From NCBI GenBank assembly GCA_027488495.1, contig JAIYBO010000144.1, positions 1 through 8,361 of the forward strand: a stretch of DNA of 8,361 bases. Direction: 5' to 3'. The notes beneath the pieces are model-generated. The model saw only the letters and a list, made by a program, of their open reading frames with translations. It was not told where the DNA came from and did not search any database. The DNA is from Bacteroidota bacterium (GTDB lineage Bacteria > Bacteroidota > Bacteroidia > NS11-12g > UBA955). Shown in pieces: positions 6,254 to 8,361 of the stretch (its first letter is position 1; each line of letters opens with the position of its first letter). The position numbers and the translations under genes are program-made.

Positions 6254-7207
6254 TCACACCCTTCTCTGCCGCACATTCAACGTGCCACCCGTGTGTAAAA
6301 ACACCACCGGATAAACACCGTTCACCGCTTCAATCTCTCCCCGAAGCAATTTCCCCTTCAACCATTCATTCAATCCAAACAGTGCCTTACCCGTGTAAAT
6401 GGGCTCAAAAGGCATTGCGTTCGCTTCCATTACCCTTTCTACAAACTCATCCAAGCGCTCATCGGCCTTGGCATACCCACCCCATTCATATCCCAACTCC
6501 CATTTTAAAGCCTCTTCGGACAATCCCATCAAAGCAGCAAATGCCCTTTGCTCCACCAAATTTTTCAAAACCAATACCGGATGTACCTCAACGCCATCCC
6601 ATCTCAAACATCCTCCCAATATTGAATTATCCACAGCGCGCCTCAATCCAACCGCCGTGGTTCCAGTGGCACTCGCATGAAACACCGCTTCGATCTTTGT
6701 ATCAAACTTAGCCCAACCATCAACCAAAGCCCCAAAACCCCGTAAACCCAATTCTCCAACACCACCCTCGCCCACCACAAACACCTCATCCTCTAACAAT
6801 CCCAAATTGCCCAACACCGTTTGCAAGGCAGCCACTTTATCGCGATATACACTGCGCGACACCCCAATCACCTCCATCCCCGCAGCACGAGCAACACGCA
6901 AATAATGATTGTCTAAAGGTTCATCGCCCCGAAGTATTCCTATACTCCGAACACCACTCAACTCCGAAGCCACAGCCGCAGCCACCAAATGATTGCTGTA
7001 AGCACCGCCATACGTAACCAAAATGCGCTTGCCTTTTGCCGACATCTCCGCCAAATGTCCCACCAACTTCCGCCATTTATTGCCCGATATCACCGGGTGA
7101 ATCAAATCATCGCGCTGTATCCAAACATCACCAGCAGGCAAATGCAACACCTCCAAGGGCGGGTGCAAATTCAATGTCTCAAATCCGGAATTCAAGCCCA
7201 GCGTCAT
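6254..7207 (-). CDS. PLP-dependent D-cysteine desulfhydrase / ACC deaminase-family protein
   Basis: This 317-residue cytoplasmic enzyme belongs to fold-type II PLP enzymes. Visible family features are QRDDLIHPVISGNKWRKL with the probable PLP lysine K44, YGGAYSNH (66-73, with the S71-N72-H73 loop), VGEGG, and ASATGTT, which fits the phosphate-binding loop. In ACC deaminase the substrate-determining positions are Glu in YEGK and Leu in HLGG. Here they read YTGK (T272) and HTGG (T306), the D-cysteine desulfhydrase pattern, so release of sulfide, ammonia and pyruvate from D-cysteine or a related D-amino acid is more likely than ACC breakdown. The final LNVRQRRV is short, but overall length is normal. 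The ATG overlaps the stop of the upstream aminopeptidase gene by four bases (ATGA), indicating coupled translation. Exact substrate remains uncertain; family membership is firm. Confidence 0.9.
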   Translation of the reverse strand: MTLGLNSGFETLNLHPPLEVLHLPAGDVWIQRDDLIHPVISGNKWRKLVGHLAEMSAKGKRILVTYGGAYSNHLVAAAVASELSGVRSIGILRGDEPLDNHYLRVARAAGMEVIGVSRSVYRDKVAALQTVLGNLGLLEDEVFVVGEGGVGELGLRGFGALVDGWAKFDTKIEAVFHASATGTTAVGLRRAVDNSILGGCLRWDGVEVHPVLVLKNLVEQRAFAALMGLSEEALKWELGYEWGGYAKADERLDEFVERVMEANAMPFEPIYTGKALFGLNEWLKGKLLRGEIEAVNGVYPVVFLHTGGTLNVRQRRV

Positions 7208-8361
7208 CGCCCCGAGCCCCCCGAAAGCGGCAAGCCCAACAATTCACGCAAACTTCGCGCCGCCACCGAGTGATACCCTGGCTCCGCCTGTAAAAAGATC
7301 TCCGTAGCCATTTCCTTGCCGCGAGCGAAATCTTCCACCCAAGCACCATCGCGACTCATATGCTGAGCCAACAACGCCTCGTAAATGGGCATCAAGAACT
7401 TCCGTCGACCCACCTTCAACAAAAAATCATGCATGGCTTGATATGCAAGTCTGTAATCGCATTGCACCGACAACACAAACCAATCGCAAGCAATCTCAGC
7501 ATTACCAGTTTGGGTAAAACCAAAACGTGCATCCAGGGCTTCCATTTGCTCCTTAGACAATCGGATTTTCTGCAATTGACGTAAAAAATGCAACCAATGA
7601 TGCGTGGTAAATCCTGTGGTATCGATGGACTCTACCACAGATGTCCAACGGGCTAACTGTCGAAATCGCTGCACCTCGCGATAACCATCTTCCGGCGCTT
7701 CCATGGGATCAATATTCGTCTGAACATCCATCCACTGGGCAAAATTCAACGACGACACCAACTGTTCCACGCGTTGCAACTCACCACTCTCCACATGCGG
7801 AAATCCACCCACACCCAAATCCGGAAGAGATTTTCCATCAATCCAGCCCAACACTCGTGGCTCCAAACTATCCCATGTCCATGTGCTCGTTCCCGTAAAT
7901 CCCGCCACCGGAAACCGATGTGTTGTCATTCGCCAATCCACCAAAAAATCTTTGTGCGTAGGCGAACAAGTATCCTTTTTTCCACCCTGCCCTTTGGGTA
8001 AACTCCATTTGCCCTTGATCCAATCCTGCTCGTGAAACTTTCTCAAATCAGCCAAAAACATGTCCGTAGTCACCGTTCCAAAACCATGTTGCTTGAAATA
8101 ACGATTCAAAAACACATCAAACGCCTGTCTATCATAGCCCTGCTCCAACATCATCAAAAAGAAACGACCTTTTTCATAAGCGATATCCGTGAGTCCTTCA
8201 TCGGGATCGCGATCGCCAAGATGCAGGCGCAGGTGACTGTCGTCTGGAGATTCCTTCATCATCCAGCCCAACGTTTTTTCGAGTTCTCCTTTGCCCAACA
8301 CCCGCAGCATATCGGCATAATCGGCCCCATAAAGGCGTTCCATGATGCGCGATTCAACGTA
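7204..8361 (-). CDS. M1-family aminopeptidase (leukotriene A4 hydrolase / cold-active type), C-terminal 385 residues
   Basis: M1 aminopeptidases are zinc enzymes that remove N-terminal residues from peptides. The reading frame is open to the right edge; six codons (YVESRI) precede the ATG at 8343, so that ATG is internal. YVESRIMERLYG corresponds to the segment just after the zinc-binding HExxH...NEG motif in this family (YLERxIxExLYG), so the metal-binding residues lie just outside the window. Visible parts are AYEKG (visible residues 61-65), whose Tyr aligns with the transition-state tyrosine of the PYEKG motif, and a helical C-terminal domain. That domain contains FLLKVGRRKFLMPIYEAL (about 314-331), typical of the LTA4H-like/ColA-type branch, where Arg/Lys contact the substrate carboxylate. 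The C-terminus is the Gly/Ser tail GGSGR. It is first in a two-gene unit with the PLP enzyme. Whether it is exported cannot be judged without the N-terminus. Confidence 0.88.
   Translation of the reverse strand, partial: YVESRIMERLYGADYADMLRVLGKGELEKTLGWMMKESPDDSHLRLHLGDRDPDEGLTDIAYEKGRFFLMMLEQGYDRQAFDVFLNRYFKQHGFGTVTTDMFLADLRKFHEQDWIKGKWSLPKGQGGKKDTCSPTHKDFLVDWRMTTHRFPVAGFTGTSTWTWDSLEPRVLGWIDGKSLPDLGVGGFPHVESGELQRVEQLVSSLNFAQWMDVQTNIDPMEAPEDGYREVQRFRQLARWTSVVESIDTTGFTTHHWLHFLRQLQKIRLSKEQMEALDARFGFTQTGNAEIACDWFVLSVQCDYRLAYQAMHDFLLKVGRRKFLMPIYEALLAQHMSRDGAWVEDFARGKEMATEIFLQAEPGYHSVAARSLRELLGLPLSGGSGR

Noticed and set aside
8341..8343. ATG at 8343 as the start of the aminopeptidase gene
   Set aside because: The frame stays open to the window edge and the upstream codons (YVESRI) match the conserved segment of M1 enzymes, so the gene is truncated by the window.
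1..8361. A novel defence, mobile or RNA-based system
   Set aside because: No recombinase, nuclease, phage, toxin-antitoxin, direct-repeat array or structured RNA gene is visible; the genes are core functions plus the DUF1573 cluster.

Overview
The window most likely comes from a member of the Bacteroidota, probably a Flavobacteriales-like or related lineage; I cannot place it more precisely. Four observations support this: rimP, nusA and infB follow one another directly with no ylxR/ylxQ genes between them; start codons lack Shine-Dalgarno sequences and several have A-rich leaders; a TTG-N20-TAnnTTTG promoter lies in front of infB; and three secreted proteins all have signal peptides predicted to be cut in front of glutamine (the Bacteroidetes 'Q-rule').

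Positions 1-4478 (+ strand) hold the conserved transcription/translation block: the 3' end of rimP (ribosome maturation), complete nusA (transcription elongation/antitermination) and complete infB (IF-2). rimP and nusA are one base apart. A 129-nt gap before infB holds a perfect 10-bp hairpin without a T-tract and a Bacteroidota-type promoter that almost touches the infB start codon.

Positions 4521-6247 (+ strand) hold three consecutive genes for small exported DUF1573-family proteins with four domain copies in total. The first two overlap by one base (TAATG) and end at a strong intrinsic terminator (5381-5409). The third lies beyond the terminator, carries two domains, and its first domain has lost the usual Cys-Gly-Cys-Thr signature. 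Their function is unknown. This paralog group is the least explained part of the window.

Positions 6254-8361 (- strand) hold a two-gene unit read toward the DUF1573 genes: the C-terminal part of an M1-family (leukotriene A4 hydrolase/cold-active type) aminopeptidase that runs off the right edge, then a PLP enzyme of the ACC deaminase/D-cysteine desulfhydrase family. They overlap by four bases (ATGA). Residues at the two substrate-determining positions of the PLP enzyme favour D-cysteine desulfhydrase-type chemistry over ACC deaminase. The plus and minus units converge with only 6 bases between stop codons.

No RNA gene, mobile element, CRISPR array or defence gene is visible. The window is mostly ordinary core genome; the DUF1573 cluster and some regulatory details are the points worth a second look.
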